Below are positions 14,649 to 23,808 of a stretch of 64,000 nucleotides of DNA, piece by piece. Below the pieces are notes generated by a model. The model did not search any database. It saw only the letters and a program-made list of their open reading frames with translations, and was not told where the DNA came from. Position 1 is the stretch's first letter; the number at the start of each line of letters is the position of its first letter. The DNA is taken from the NCBI RefSeq assembly GCF_004217095.1, contig NZ_SHKO01000002.1, forward strand, positions 62,001-126,000, given 5' to 3'. Source of the DNA: Advenella incenata (lineage in GTDB: Bacteria > Pseudomonadota > Gammaproteobacteria > Burkholderiales > Burkholderiaceae_B). A program made the translations under genes and the position numbers.

Positions 14649-14706
14649 TCCCGGCTTCGGCCGGGACCTAAAAGCGCCTTGCAGCAGTCACGCAAGGCGC
14701 TTTTTT
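14649..14706 (+). terminator. Intrinsic terminator after rpoC
   Basis: A first hairpin, TCCCGG-CTTCGG-CCGGGA (14649-14666), is followed by a strong stem AAAAGCGCCTTGC (14670-14682) with GCAAGGCGCTTTT (from 14692) that runs straight into six T residues (14701-14706). The second stem is a textbook rho-independent terminator closing the secE-to-rpoC region. Confidence 0.9.
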
Positions 14707-14859
14707 CATGCGGGCAATTCATGACGACATGAAAAAATTAACCTTTGTTTAAGTAAGCAAGCAGTACATTTGAACTGTTCGGTGGCTTTGCAAGACGCCA
14801 CCAGCACATTTCGATACAATAAATCTCCCCCATACCCAACTGTCTAAGCGAAGAAACCC

Positions 14860-16089
14860 ATGGAAAAAGTGTCCCTTGATAAGAACAAGATCAAAATTGT
14901 ATTGCTCGAAGGCGTTCATCAGAATGCGCTGGATGTGCTGCATGCATCGGGCTACAGCAATATCGACTATCACAAGAAAGCATTGGAAGGCGATCAGCTC
15001 AAACAAGCCGTTGCCGATGCACATTTCGTAGGGATCCGCTCGCGCACCCAACTGAGTGCAGACGTGTTGCAGTCGGCCAGGAAACTGGTCGGTGTTGGCT
15101 GTTTCTGTATCGGCACCAACCAGGTGGACCTGCAAGCGGCCAAAAAGCTGGGTATTCCTGTCTTTAACGCACCCTTTTCCAATACCCGGTCTGTCGCAGA
15201 ACTGGTCCTGGCAGAACTTATTCTGCTGATGCGCCGCGTGCCTGCTGCCAATGCCGAAGTGCATCGCGGTGAATGGGTTAAATCGGCAGCGGGCAGCCAT
15301 GAGGTGCGTGGCAAGAAGCTGGGGATTATCGGTTATGGTCACATCGGCACACAGCTGTCGGTCCTGGCCGAGGCGCTGGGCATGGAAATCTATTTCTATG
15401 ATGTCGAAAGCAAGCTGCCGCTGGGCAATGCCCGCGCCGTCAGTTCGCTTACCGATCTGCTGAATATTGCAGATGTGGTTTCGTTGCACGTTCCGGAAAA
15501 CGATAGCACCAAGAACCTGATGAGCGCAGAACGCATTGCGCAAATGAAGGTGGGCGCGCATCTTATCAATGCGTCCCGCGGTACAGTGGTCGATATCGAG
15601 GCACTGGCGCTGGCGCTTGAAGAAAAACGCCTGGCCGGCGCGGCCATTGACGTCTTTCCGTCAGAGCCCAAGTCAAACAATGAAGAGTTCGTTTCTCCAT
15701 TGCGCAAGTTCGATAACGTGATCCTGACGCCGCATATCGGTGGTTCCACTTCCGAAGCCCAGGAGAACATTGGCATCGAAGTGGCCAGCAAGCTGGTCAA
15801 ATACTCTGACAATGGGTCTACGCTGTCTGCCGTGAACTTCCCAGAGGTGTCGCTGCCAGAGAACAAGAGCGCCCGTCGCTTTTTGCATATTCACGAGAAC
15901 CGTCCTGGCGTGCTCACGGCAATTAACCAGGTATTCCAGCAGGATGGGGTCAATATTGTTGGTCAGTATCTGCAGACTGATCCGCAAAATGGCTATGTGG
16001 TTATCGATGTGGAAACGCCTGACGTGGACAAGGCGCTGGAGCAACTCAAGGCGATCGCCGGCACCATCAAGGCGCGCGTTCTGTATTGA
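14860..16089 (+). CDS. serA: D-3-phosphoglycerate dehydrogenase (SerA)
   Basis: This 409-aa enzyme oxidises 3-phosphoglycerate to 3-phosphohydroxypyruvate with NAD, the first step of serine synthesis. The NAD-binding glycine motif GYGHIG lies at residues 158-163. The catalytic Arg (NASRGTVVD), Glu and His (LTPHIGGST) of D-2-hydroxyacid dehydrogenases follow. A C-terminal ACT domain (about 335-409, ENRPGVLTAINQ) is present, as in E. coli SerA, and normally mediates serine feedback inhibition. It stands alone between two terminators. Confidence 0.96.
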   Translation: MEKVSLDKNKIKIVLLEGVHQNALDVLHASGYSNIDYHKKALEGDQLKQAVADAHFVGIRSRTQLSADVLQSARKLVGVGCFCIGTNQVDLQAAKKLGIPVFNAPFSNTRSVAELVLAELILLMRRVPAANAEVHRGEWVKSAAGSHEVRGKKLGIIGYGHIGTQLSVLAEALGMEIYFYDVESKLPLGNARAVSSLTDLLNIADVVSLHVPENDSTKNLMSAERIAQMKVGAHLINASRGTVVDIEALALALEEKRLAGAAIDVFPSEPKSNNEEFVSPLRKFDNVILTPHIGGSTSEAQENIGIEVASKLVKYSDNGSTLSAVNFPEVSLPENKSARRFLHIHENRPGVLTAINQVFQQDGVNIVGQYLQTDPQNGYVVIDVETPDVDKALEQLKAIAGTIKARVLY

Positions 16090-16119
16090 TCCTGCAGTAG
16101 CAGACAATTGAAGGCAGTG

Positions 16120-16165
16120 AACCAGGCCCGCCGCAGCGCAATGTTGTGGCGGGCCTGGTTTTTTC
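16120..16165 (+). terminator. Intrinsic terminator after serA
   Basis: AACCAGGCCCGCC (16120-16132) pairs perfectly with GGCGGGCCTGGTT (16148-16160) and is followed by a T-run. The 13-bp stem and T-tail make a strong terminator for serA. Read from the other strand it has only a short T-run, so it is mainly a plus-strand terminator. Confidence 0.88.
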
Positions 16166-16327
16166 CGGATAAGGCCGGACGGACCCCTGGGCCGCAACGG
16201 CCCGTTGGCACTGCACGGGCCTTATTGCTCGCTGAGCAGAGGCAGGAGCAGCAGCGGCGCGGCAGTCAGGCCTGCGTGATCCATGTGGCGGCCGGTGCTG
16301 CCTTGACCGCCATGAGCACGCGCTGGT

Positions 16328-17569
16328 TCAGTTTTGCAGGCCGAGTCGAATCAGCTTGCCGTCGCCGGTATCGGTCAGGACATAGACGTAGCCATCGGGA
16401 CCCACTTTCACATCGCGAATGCGTTCGCCTTCGAATATCACCTGTTCGTCCTTGAGGGTAGCGCCATCCACTTTCAGGTTTAGCAGGCGTTGTTGGGCCA
16501 GCGCGCCGATAAACACCGACTGCTTCCATGGCGCAAAACGGTCGTGGTCGTAAAAGGCCATGCCGCTGATTGCCGGTGAGACTTTCCAGGCGTAAATGGG
16601 TTGGGTCAGCCCGGCGCCATCGGTGCCTTTGGCTTCGGGAATCGGCAATCCGGAGTAATTGATGCCATAGGTGGCCAGCGGCCAGCCATAGTTCTTGCCG
16701 GGCTCGGGAATATTGACTTCATCTCCACCGCGCGGGCCATGTTCATTGGTCCACAAGGCGCCAGTCCAGGGATTGAGCGCAGCACCCTGCTGATTGCGAT
16801 GTCCGTAAGACCAGATCTCGGGGCGCACGCCCTGTTTGCCCACGAATGGATTGTCCTGGGGAATGCGCCCGTCAGGGAACAGCCGCACAATCTTGCCTTG
16901 CAACTTATCCAGGTCCTGGGAAGTAGGGCGTTGGTCGTTCTCGCCCAGCGCAATGAACATGTAGCCCTTGCGATCGAAAATGATGCGCGAGCCGAAATGG
17001 TTACCGACTGACAGCTTGGGCTCCTGGCGGAAAACGACTTTGAAGGTGTCCAGTTTGGTGTTGTCCTCAGACAGACGGCCGAAGCCGACGGCCGTGCCTG
17101 CTTTACCGTCTTTACCTTCTTCGGCATAACTGAGATAAATATGACGGGTTTTGGCAAAATCCGGAGCCAGGACGACATCGAGCAAACCGCCCTGACCGTT
17201 GGCCCAGACCTTGGGGCTGCCGCTGATCACAACCGGTTTGTCACTGCCCTGTTTCCAGTAATTGAGATGGCCGCTGCGCTCGGTAATGAGCATGCCGGCG
17301 TCGTTCGGCAAAAAGGCCATCGACCAGGGATGCTCCAGCCCCTTAAGAAGCGTTTCGGTGGTGACGTTCTGGGCAACGGGTGCTTTGTCCCCCGGCGACA
17401 TGATGGTCGTCTGTGCCTGTGCCGTGGCCACCTGCACACAGCTGACGGCTACGGCGGCCATCAATAGGCTGGCGAGCGTGCTGCGCGAAAGCAGGCGCCT
17501 GGCGGGCTGGTGGGTGAACGACTTAGGGAGGGATTGTAAGCGCGACGTAGCGGGAACGGCTGGTTTCAT
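16328..17569 (-). CDS. PQQ-dependent aldose (sugar) dehydrogenase, periplasmic
   Basis: This 413-aa protein belongs to the glucose/sorbosone dehydrogenase family (YliI/Asd type), six-bladed propellers that use PQQ and calcium to oxidise aldoses in the periplasm. I start it at the ATG ending at 17569, preceded by AAGGAGC. A basic N-terminus and a hydrophobic stretch (about 30-46) ending in AQAQ look like a signal peptide. Family blocks include LEHPWSMAFLPN, IWSYGHRNQQG and NEHGPRGGDEVN. No PQQ synthesis genes are in the window. The gene is alone on this strand and ends 238 bases from serA. Confidence 0.9.
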   Translation of the reverse strand: MKPAVPATSRLQSLPKSFTHQPARRLLSRSTLASLLMAAVAVSCVQVATAQAQTTIMSPGDKAPVAQNVTTETLLKGLEHPWSMAFLPNDAGMLITERSGHLNYWKQGSDKPVVISGSPKVWANGQGGLLDVVLAPDFAKTRHIYLSYAEEGKDGKAGTAVGFGRLSEDNTKLDTFKVVFRQEPKLSVGNHFGSRIIFDRKGYMFIALGENDQRPTSQDLDKLQGKIVRLFPDGRIPQDNPFVGKQGVRPEIWSYGHRNQQGAALNPWTGALWTNEHGPRGGDEVNIPEPGKNYGWPLATYGINYSGLPIPEAKGTDGAGLTQPIYAWKVSPAISGMAFYDHDRFAPWKQSVFIGALAQQRLLNLKVDGATLKDEQVIFEGERIRDVKVGPDGYVYVLTDTGDGKLIRLGLQN

Positions 17570-18028
17570 ACTGAGCTCCTTGGCTGGGTGGCAGTGGGTG
17601 CATCGGCCGACGACTGCAATGCAGCGGCGCGATGCCGGTGACATGCATGAGACAGATACAGTTTGAAGATGACAAATAGCTGAATGACAAAGATGATTAG
17701 AATATAAACGAATATGCGCGCAACTGGCAGAAGATGGTTATGACAATTGAAAATCAATGAGGCGTACGAGGGGCCTGGCGTACACTGAATCGGCCAGACT
17801 GTGTCGTGAACAAAGGGCGGAATCAGGGTTTGGGGACGCACCAGAAAAGCGAACCAGAAAAGCGAACCAGGGCGTGGCGCAATCCACGGCGAGATCACGC
17901 TAATGGCGTGCGCGCAAAGCGCACCGGCAATGCCAGATTGAACAATTGGACAGACGCGATGGCATGGTTATTGCTTTGGCTATATTGACTCTATTGATTA
18001 TTAAGACTTTACGCAGGCGAACAAACCC
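17570..18028. other. 459-base divergent intergenic region with a 13-bp direct repeat
   Basis: The region separates the sugar dehydrogenase and the amidase and should hold both promoters. The clearest structure is a direct repeat of ACCAGAAAAGCGA at 17840-17852 and 17853-17865, with a third start (ACCAG) at 17866-17870. The part from 17650 to 17760 is AT-richer than its surroundings. I found no convincing reading frame or RNA gene. Confidence 0.5.
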
Positions 18029-19414
18029 ATGGAACATTACGCTTTTGCCACCGTTGCCAGATTGGCCAGCCAACTGAGCAGGCAAGGCCTGACTTCGGAG
18101 TTGCTGACGACGTTTTTTCTCAGGCGTATTGAAAAATACAATCCAATGCTCAATGCCTTTGTGGCCGTATTTGGCGAGCAGGCGATCCGGGATGCGAAGG
18201 CCTCCGATGCCAGGCGAGCAGCCGGGCAGTCCTTGGGGCTGCTTGACGGCATTCCCGTGGCAGTCAAGGATCTGATCGATGTTGCCGGTACGGTGACCAC
18301 CGGGGGATCTGCGGTACACCGCGGCCAGGCCAGCAGCCAGACGGCGCCGCTGGTGCAACGATTGCAGGCGCAGGGCGCGATTGTGATCGGCAAGACCCAA
18401 ACGGTTGAATTTGCCTTTGGCGGCTGGGGCACCAATGCGCATCTGGGAACGCCACATAACCCCTGGGACGCCAATCGAGCCCGTGCGCCGGGCGGCTCTT
18501 CCAGTGGTTCAGCGGTCGCTGTGGCTGCCGGTCTGGTGCCCTGCGCCATTGGCACTGATACAGGCGGTTCGGTGCGGATCCCTGCGGCTTTCTGTAGTCT
18601 GACGGGTTTGAAAATGACCGCCGGACAGACGGATATGAGCGGCATTCTGCCTCTGGCGACCATGCTCGATAGCGTTGGGCCGATTACGCGTACTGCCGAT
18701 GACGCCGCCATTTTGTACCGGGCGCTTACCTGTGAACCGGGCGAAGTGCTGGATGAGTCGTGTCATCGGCTGCTGGATGATGGCAGCGGGCTGGATGGCA
18801 TGACACTGGGCGTCATGCCCGACGAGCAATACGATACGGATGTGCAGCGTTCTGTACGGCTGGGTGTGCGCGACATGGTGCGCATGGCGGAAATGGCCGG
18901 GGCCAATATTGTGCGGGAGCGGCCGCCGCTATCGTTTAACACGGTTTTTGAGCAAAGCAGTCTGCTGATGGCGGCCTGCGCCTGGCGTTTGCATGGCGCC
19001 CTGGTGCAGGACCACGATGCGCCCATGGACCCGTTTGTTCGCAGGCGGATGCTTGCCGGTCAGGCGGTTTCACAAACGCAATATGAAGAGCTGCTGGCGC
19101 AGCATCAGGCCGCCATAGGCATATGGCAGGCCTGGATGGCGGATAAGGATGCGTTCATGATTCCCACGGTGCCCGCGATTGCGCCGTTACTGGCGGACCT
19201 GGATGAGGACACGAGCCCGGCATTCTTCACGCGCCTTGCCAACTGGACCGGCGGCTGTGCGCTGGCGTTGCCGGCCGGCTTTGACCCGGGCAATATGCCG
19301 GTAAGTGCGCAGCTGGTGGGCAAAGCGCAAGACGAGCGGCGGCTATTGCAGATTGGCAGTGTGATTCAATCACTGACTGCCTGGCATTCCTACTCGCCAA
19401 CCCTCCAGGGCTAG
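18029..19414 (+). CDS. Amidase-signature hydrolase
   Basis: This 461-aa protein is an amidase-signature enzyme, the family that includes GatA, aryl-acylamidases and allophanate hydrolase. The Ser-cisSer-Lys triad is visible: Lys80 in PVAVKDLID, Ser157 in APGGSSSGS and nucleophile Ser181 in GTDTGGSVR. Spacing between the two serines (24 residues) matches fatty acid amide hydrolase. It has no GatB or GatC neighbour, so it is probably a free amide hydrolase rather than the tRNA amidotransferase. Its substrate cannot be told from sequence. It converges with the Lrp-type regulator. Confidence 0.88.
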   Translation: MEHYAFATVARLASQLSRQGLTSELLTTFFLRRIEKYNPMLNAFVAVFGEQAIRDAKASDARRAAGQSLGLLDGIPVAVKDLIDVAGTVTTGGSAVHRGQASSQTAPLVQRLQAQGAIVIGKTQTVEFAFGGWGTNAHLGTPHNPWDANRARAPGGSSSGSAVAVAAGLVPCAIGTDTGGSVRIPAAFCSLTGLKMTAGQTDMSGILPLATMLDSVGPITRTADDAAILYRALTCEPGEVLDESCHRLLDDGSGLDGMTLGVMPDEQYDTDVQRSVRLGVRDMVRMAEMAGANIVRERPPLSFNTVFEQSSLLMAACAWRLHGALVQDHDAPMDPFVRRRMLAGQAVSQTQYEELLAQHQAAIGIWQAWMADKDAFMIPTVPAIAPLLADLDEDTSPAFFTRLANWTGGCALALPAGFDPGNMPVSAQLVGKAQDERRLLQIGSVIQSLTAWHSYSPTLQG

Positions 19415-19464
19415 GGTGCAGCTGCAACGTGTATCGGTATGCGCCATTGCAATGACCAGGAGGG

Positions 19465-19884
19465 CTACCGATAGCTTTTCAGATGGATGCTGGTTTCTGA
19501 GTTGCTGATATTGCGGATCAGGCGGATCCGCTCCAGCGCCTGACCCAGCTCAGCCAGTGAGCCGGCTTCCAGTTCTGCCAGCAGATCCCAGCGACCATTG
19601 GTGTCATGCAAGGCCACGATGCAGGGTTCCCCCAGCAGGCTGGCGATTACCTGGCGACTCATATTCCCTTCAATGGCAATGCTCATCCATGCACGGATGG
19701 TTTGGGTCTGCGTGTCTGGACGCAATTGCACCGTGTATCCGACGATTACGCCGCTGTCCTCCAGCCGCAGCATTCGGTTGCGTATCGTGCCGCGCGAGAG
19801 GCCGAGTTTTTTTGCCAGATCCGCGACTGTATATCGCGCGTTCTGGCGTAACAACGAGATGAGTGCTTGGTCAGTGGAGTCCAT
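19465..19884 (-). CDS. Lrp/AsnC-family transcriptional regulator
   Basis: The 139-aa protein has an N-terminal winged helix-turn-helix (YTVADLAKKLGLSRGTIRNRMLRL, about residues 17-42) and a C-terminal RAM ligand-binding domain with the expected IVGYTV linker. Such proteins sense amino acids. It is divergent from ornithine cyclodeaminase, so it most likely controls that gene in response to ornithine, arginine or proline; this is inferred from position. Confidence 0.92.
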   Translation of the reverse strand: MDSTDQALISLLRQNARYTVADLAKKLGLSRGTIRNRMLRLEDSGVIVGYTVQLRPDTQTQTIRAWMSIAIEGNMSRQVIASLLGEPCIVALHDTNGRWDLLAELEAGSLAELGQALERIRLIRNISNSETSIHLKSYR

Positions 19885-20232
19885 ATTTACTCATTTAGAC
19901 AATTTATGTTGCCATTATGGCAAAAGAATGGACAAAAATGTGCAAAATTGCCGATATGCTTTGCCGCGACAATGCGGCACACTAAGGTACAAAGACACGC
20001 AGTGAATAAAACACAGTAAATAAAACACAGTAAATAGTCGTGTTGGCACAGGACACCCCCGGTTCTGCAAGGCGGAGTTGGAAAACGGCTTGCAGAGCAC
20101 ATCATCTACCGACAGCCTGGGAACAGGCAACGGGATGAACAGGGGGTAGGGCGGGCAGGGCCAGGGTACGCGAGTATCACGGGCATTGACCTTCTGTTAT
20201 TGGCGCCGACAACACATCAGACGGAGATAACC
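19885..20232. other. Divergent control region of the Lrp-type regulator and ornithine cyclodeaminase
   Basis: This 348-base gap holds an inverted repeat TGCCGC (19962-19967)/GCGGCA (19974-19979) and a 14-base direct repeat: AGTGAATAAAACAC (20001-20014), AGTAAATAAAACAC (20015-20028) and the start of a third copy to 20037. Both lie between the two starts and could be binding sites for the regulator. I see no gene in it. Confidence 0.5.
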
Positions 20233-21315
20233 ATGAGTAACTTGACACAAACGAATCTGAATACGGGGCTGATCCGTCCGCAGGACGTGGCCCGCATCGT
20301 GCAGCGGCAGGGCATGAAGCAGACGCTTGACGGCGTGATGAACTATATCCTGTCAGACTATTTGCGCTGGGATGAATTTGACAAATCGTCCCGGGTTGCC
20401 AAATATGTGCAGGATGGTGTGATGGAATTGATGCCCATTGCAGACAAACAGAATTATTCGTTCAAGTATGTCAATTGTCATCCGCATAACCCTCAGGAAG
20501 GTTTGTCGACGGTGCTTGCATTTGGTGCGCTGGTTGACAACAGCACCGGCAAGCCCGAGGTCATTTGTGAACTGACATTGACCACAGCGCTGCGAACTGC
20601 AGCCATGTCGGCATTGGCGGCAAAGTATCTGGCGCGTAGCAACAGCCGTCGAATGGCCCTGATCGGCAACGGTTGTCAAAGCGAATTTCAGGCGCTGGCT
20701 TTTCATTATCTGCTGGGAATTGAGCACTTGAGCGTTTATGATCTTGATCGTGACGCGTCCCAAAAGCTGGCCGATAATCTGCGCCACACCGGCATGACAG
20801 TAGACATTGCCGACAGTGTGGCCGACGCCGTCCGGGACGCCGATATTGTGACAACCGTGACCGCCGAGTATTCGCGAGCACATATCCTGACCCCCGAGAT
20901 GATCAAGCCAGGTATGCATATCAATGCCGTCGGTGGCGATTGCCCGGGTAAAACTGAGCTGCACCCGGATATCCTGCCACTGGCCACCGTGTTCGTCGAA
21001 TTCGAACCGCAAACCCGGGTGGAAGGCGAATTGCAGAATGTGGACGCAGACTTTCCTGTGCGGCACTTGTGGCAGGTCTTTCAGGGTCAGGCCAAAGGCC
21101 GTGAGACCGATACACAGATTACCCTGTTTGATTCGGTCGGTTTCGCGCTGGAAGACTTCTCTGCGCTGGTCTATATGCGGGATACGGCACGCAAGCTGGG
21201 TCTGATGCAACCCATTTCGCTGGTGCCTGAATTGGCCGATCCGAAGGATCTGTTTTCCTATCTTGGCGTCGGCCAGGTCCAACGGGAAGCCGAACCGATT
21301 GCCGCATTACCCTGA
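20233..21315 (+). CDS. ocd: Ornithine cyclodeaminase
   Basis: This 360-aa enzyme of the ornithine cyclodeaminase/mu-crystallin family converts L-ornithine to L-proline and ammonia using bound NAD. The start is the ATG after ACGGAGATAACC; an upstream ATG has no ribosome-binding site. The NAD-binding motif IGNGCQSEFQALAF (about residue 143) and the substrate-site stretch TALRTAAMSALAAKYLA match the Pseudomonas enzyme closely, making true ornithine cyclodeaminase more likely than an alanine or lysine variant. A 7-bp hairpin without T-run lies at 21325-21344 just after the stop. Confidence 0.93.
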   Translation: MSNLTQTNLNTGLIRPQDVARIVQRQGMKQTLDGVMNYILSDYLRWDEFDKSSRVAKYVQDGVMELMPIADKQNYSFKYVNCHPHNPQEGLSTVLAFGALVDNSTGKPEVICELTLTTALRTAAMSALAAKYLARSNSRRMALIGNGCQSEFQALAFHYLLGIEHLSVYDLDRDASQKLADNLRHTGMTVDIADSVADAVRDADIVTTVTAEYSRAHILTPEMIKPGMHINAVGGDCPGKTELHPDILPLATVFVEFEPQTRVEGELQNVDADFPVRHLWQVFQGQAKGRETDTQITLFDSVGFALEDFSALVYMRDTARKLGLMQPISLVPELADPKDLFSYLGVGQVQREAEPIAALP

Positions 21316-21390
21316 GTGGGAAGGGGCCGGCCAAAGCGCCGGCCGCAGAAATGGCCAAACTGCAGCCCTTGAGCTACTTGCTATAGGCAA

Positions 21391-21549
21391 ACAACATGGC
21401 ACCCGCGTTTTTATCGACTGATTTTCATTATTTAGCAGGTCTGCCAGTCTTGTCATGAGATCCATACGCGCATGAAAAATAGCCATGACCAACGCGGGGG
21501 CGTCTTCACGCGGCAGGCAAAAGACCGAGTGATGCTCGAAATGGGCCAT
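21391..21549 (-). pseudogene. Possible remnant of a ParE/RelE-type toxin (C-terminal part)
   Basis: The minus-strand frame from the ATG ending at 21549 begins MAHFEHHSVFCLPREDAPA and continues VMAIFHARMDLMTRLADLL. That resembles the last half of ParE-family toxins, in which a strand ending in a short IxHxRMDxxxRL motif closes the protein. The N-terminal half is missing because LysR coding sequence lies directly upstream, and no antitoxin is seen. After about residue 50 the frame continues into unrelated sequence. I call it a degraded fragment; it could also be a chance similarity. Confidence 0.35.
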
Positions 21550-21563
21550 CCTTAGATTGTTTA

Positions 21564-22472
21564 TCAGGAGCGAGTATCATCGGCAGATGATGCCAGTCGC
21601 TCCACTATAAAATCAATGAAGGCACGGGTTTTGGCGGATAACTGATCGCGGGTGGGAAACACGGCATAGATGTCGGCCGGCTCGTACCAATCTGGCAGCA
21701 CGATCTGCAAGTCGCCCTTTGCCAGCAAAGGCTCAATACTCCACTCAGAACGCAGCAGCAAACCATAGCCCTCGAGCGCCCAACGCAGCGCTACATCGCC
21801 GTCATTGGTGCTCATGCGAGCGCGGACTTTGACCATTTCTTTTCGTTCAGCGTTGCGCAAATTCCAGATACCAAAGGTCTGCTCGTTTTCGTGCAGCACC
21901 ACGGCCTGATGCCGTGCCAATTCAGCAAGGTTGTCCGGCGTACCATGCGCTTTCAGGTATGCGGGAGAGGCACAGAGCAAGCGACGATTATTGCGCAGTT
22001 TTCGCGCACTCAGCCGCGTATCGGCGAGTTCGCCAACGCGAATGCCAATGTCATAGCCGTCTTTCACCAGATTCAGCGGCGTGTCGCTAAGATGCAGTTG
22101 CACCTCCAGGTCAGGGTGTTTCCTGGCGAATGCGCTAAGCAACAGGCAGATGACCGCCCGTCCAAATCCCAGGCTTGCATTCACCCGTAACAAACCCGTG
22201 GGCTGGGAGGTCACGCCACGCAAGGTCTGCTCCAGTTCGTCCAGGCCAACCACCAGGCGTTTGCCTTCCTGGAGGTATCGTTCTCCTTCCGGCGTAATGC
22301 GTAGCGTGCGGGTGGTACGCTGCACCAGCCGCACGCCCAATCTACGTTCCAGAGCCATTAATCGCTTGCTGACAGCGGCGCCGGTAATACCCATCTCTCG
22401 GCCCGCGCGCACCAGGCTGCCCGTACGCGCAATCGCAATGAACAATTCGAGATCATCGTATTTTGTTCGCAT
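21564..22472 (-). CDS. LysR-family transcriptional regulator
   Basis: The 302-aa protein has the LysR winged helix-turn-helix at the N-terminus (DLELFIAIARTGSLVRAGREMGITGAAVSKRL) and a periplasmic-binding-like effector domain of the CrgA/DsdC-like subgroup, including VRVGELADTRL. It is divergent from the dehalogenase-like gene with a 201-base AT-rich gap between them, the usual sign that a LysR protein controls its neighbour. Its effector is unknown. Confidence 0.93.
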   Translation of the reverse strand: MRTKYDDLELFIAIARTGSLVRAGREMGITGAAVSKRLMALERRLGVRLVQRTTRTLRITPEGERYLQEGKRLVVGLDELEQTLRGVTSQPTGLLRVNASLGFGRAVICLLLSAFARKHPDLEVQLHLSDTPLNLVKDGYDIGIRVGELADTRLSARKLRNNRRLLCASPAYLKAHGTPDNLAELARHQAVVLHENEQTFGIWNLRNAERKEMVKVRARMSTNDGDVALRWALEGYGLLLRSEWSIEPLLAKGDLQIVLPDWYEPADIYAVFPTRDQLSAKTRAFIDFIVERLASSADDTRS

Positions 22473-22673
22473 ATTATCAACTTTTAGGAACTAATGATTC
22501 TAGTTTATTTATATTATTAATTATAAATAGATAATATAGACTGGAGGCATGATTTCCCAAATACGGAACGCATCCAATGAATATGCCTTCCGGTACTTGA
22601 AGAAAGCAACGCTGCTACAAGAATTTCTGGCTTCATCGAATCGGGCCGACAACGCGAAAAAGGTAACGTCAGT
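22473..22673. promoter_or_regulatory. AT-rich divergent promoter region (LysR / dehalogenase-like gene)
   Basis: Positions 22497-22540 are almost pure A and T, sharply different from the surroundings and typical of a LysR-regulated divergent promoter. I could not fix a single T-N11-A operator with confidence. The dehalogenase-like gene start at 22674 has AAAGGTAACG a few bases upstream. Confidence 0.4.
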
Positions 22674-23570
22674 ATGTTTGAGAATTTTTCCACTGAAAAC
22701 TTCACCATGAAGGATGGCGTACGCATTCATGCCCGGGTGGGAGGGAGCGGGCCCGGCTTGCTTTTGATGCATGGCCATCCGCAAACCCACGCCATGTGGC
22801 ACAGGATTGCGCCCAGCTTGGCGCAGCACTATACCGTTGTTGCGCCTGACATCAGAGGCTTTGGGGACTCATCAAGGCCAGAGCCTGGTGTGGAGAATGT
22901 GGCCTACTCCAAGCGCGCCATGGCGCAAGACATGGCAGACATCATGGGCGAGCTCGGGTTCGAGCACTTTATGGTCGGTGGCCACGATCGGGGCGCGCGC
23001 GTCGCCCATCGGCTCGCCCTGGACCACCCGGATCGGGTGCGGCGGTTGTTCTTTCTGGATATTGCGCCGACGCTGGCCATGTACGAGCGCACATCAATGG
23101 CCTTCGCACGCGCGTACTGGCACTGGTTTTTCCTGATTCAGCCTGCCCCCTTGCCCGAAAGGCTGATTGAGAGCGACCCCGTTGCCTACCTGCACAATGT
23201 TTCGGGCCGGCGGCATGCCGGCTTGTCTGCTTTCCACCCCGACGCGCTGGCAGAGTATGAGCGTTGTATCGCCCTGCCATTGACCGCCAGAAGCATATGC
23301 AGCGACTACCGTGCTTCCGCAGGTATCGATCTTGAGCACGATGAACATGATCGGGATGCCGGCAATCATCTTGCCATGCCGTTGCGCGTACTGTGGGCCG
23401 AGCACGGCGCTGTCGGCCAGAACTTCGATGTGCTCTCGCTATGGAAAGACCTATCCGGTAGCGACGTAAGCGGCCATTCGGTGGGTTGCGGCCACTACCT
23501 GGCCGAAGAGCAGCCGGATATTATCCTGCAGGAAATGATGACGTTCTTCGGTTCGCAGAACGGCGATTAG
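22674..23570 (+). CDS. Fluoroacetate dehalogenase-like alpha/beta hydrolase
   Basis: This 298-aa alpha/beta hydrolase matches fluoroacetate dehalogenase, which releases fluoride from fluoroacetate through an aspartyl ester. The nucleophile Asp105 and the carboxylate-binding Arg106 and Arg109 lie in GGHDRGAR. The acid Asp129 is in FFLDI, the halide-pocket His150-Trp151 in YWHW, Tyr212 in SDYRAS and His274 in GHYLAEE. A tryptophan of the well-studied Rhodopseudomonas enzyme seems replaced by glycine near residue 179, so the natural substrate may differ (another haloacid, or an epoxide). A LysR gene is divergent to it. Confidence 0.8.
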   Translation: MFENFSTENFTMKDGVRIHARVGGSGPGLLLMHGHPQTHAMWHRIAPSLAQHYTVVAPDIRGFGDSSRPEPGVENVAYSKRAMAQDMADIMGELGFEHFMVGGHDRGARVAHRLALDHPDRVRRLFFLDIAPTLAMYERTSMAFARAYWHWFFLIQPAPLPERLIESDPVAYLHNVSGRRHAGLSAFHPDALAEYERCIALPLTARSICSDYRASAGIDLEHDEHDRDAGNHLAMPLRVLWAEHGAVGQNFDVLSLWKDLSGSDVSGHSVGCGHYLAEEQPDIILQEMMTFFGSQNGD

Positions 23571-23808
23571 GCTTGGAGCCAGCGCCACTCTTTGGTGTTG
23601 CCAGTCAGATAGCTCAATTGTGAGGTGGCTCACAGGGCAGTTCTGGTTTGTTTACACAACGTACGCCGTGGCGGTAGGTCAAGCAGTCACCATTTAACCT
23701 GAACGCCGGGTGTACGCTAGCAACCCATCCAAATCATTTATCAAAGATGCGCCAGCAAATGGCATGAATACGTACAATGGCGTCATTACCATTTCGGTTG
23801 CGTTGTTC

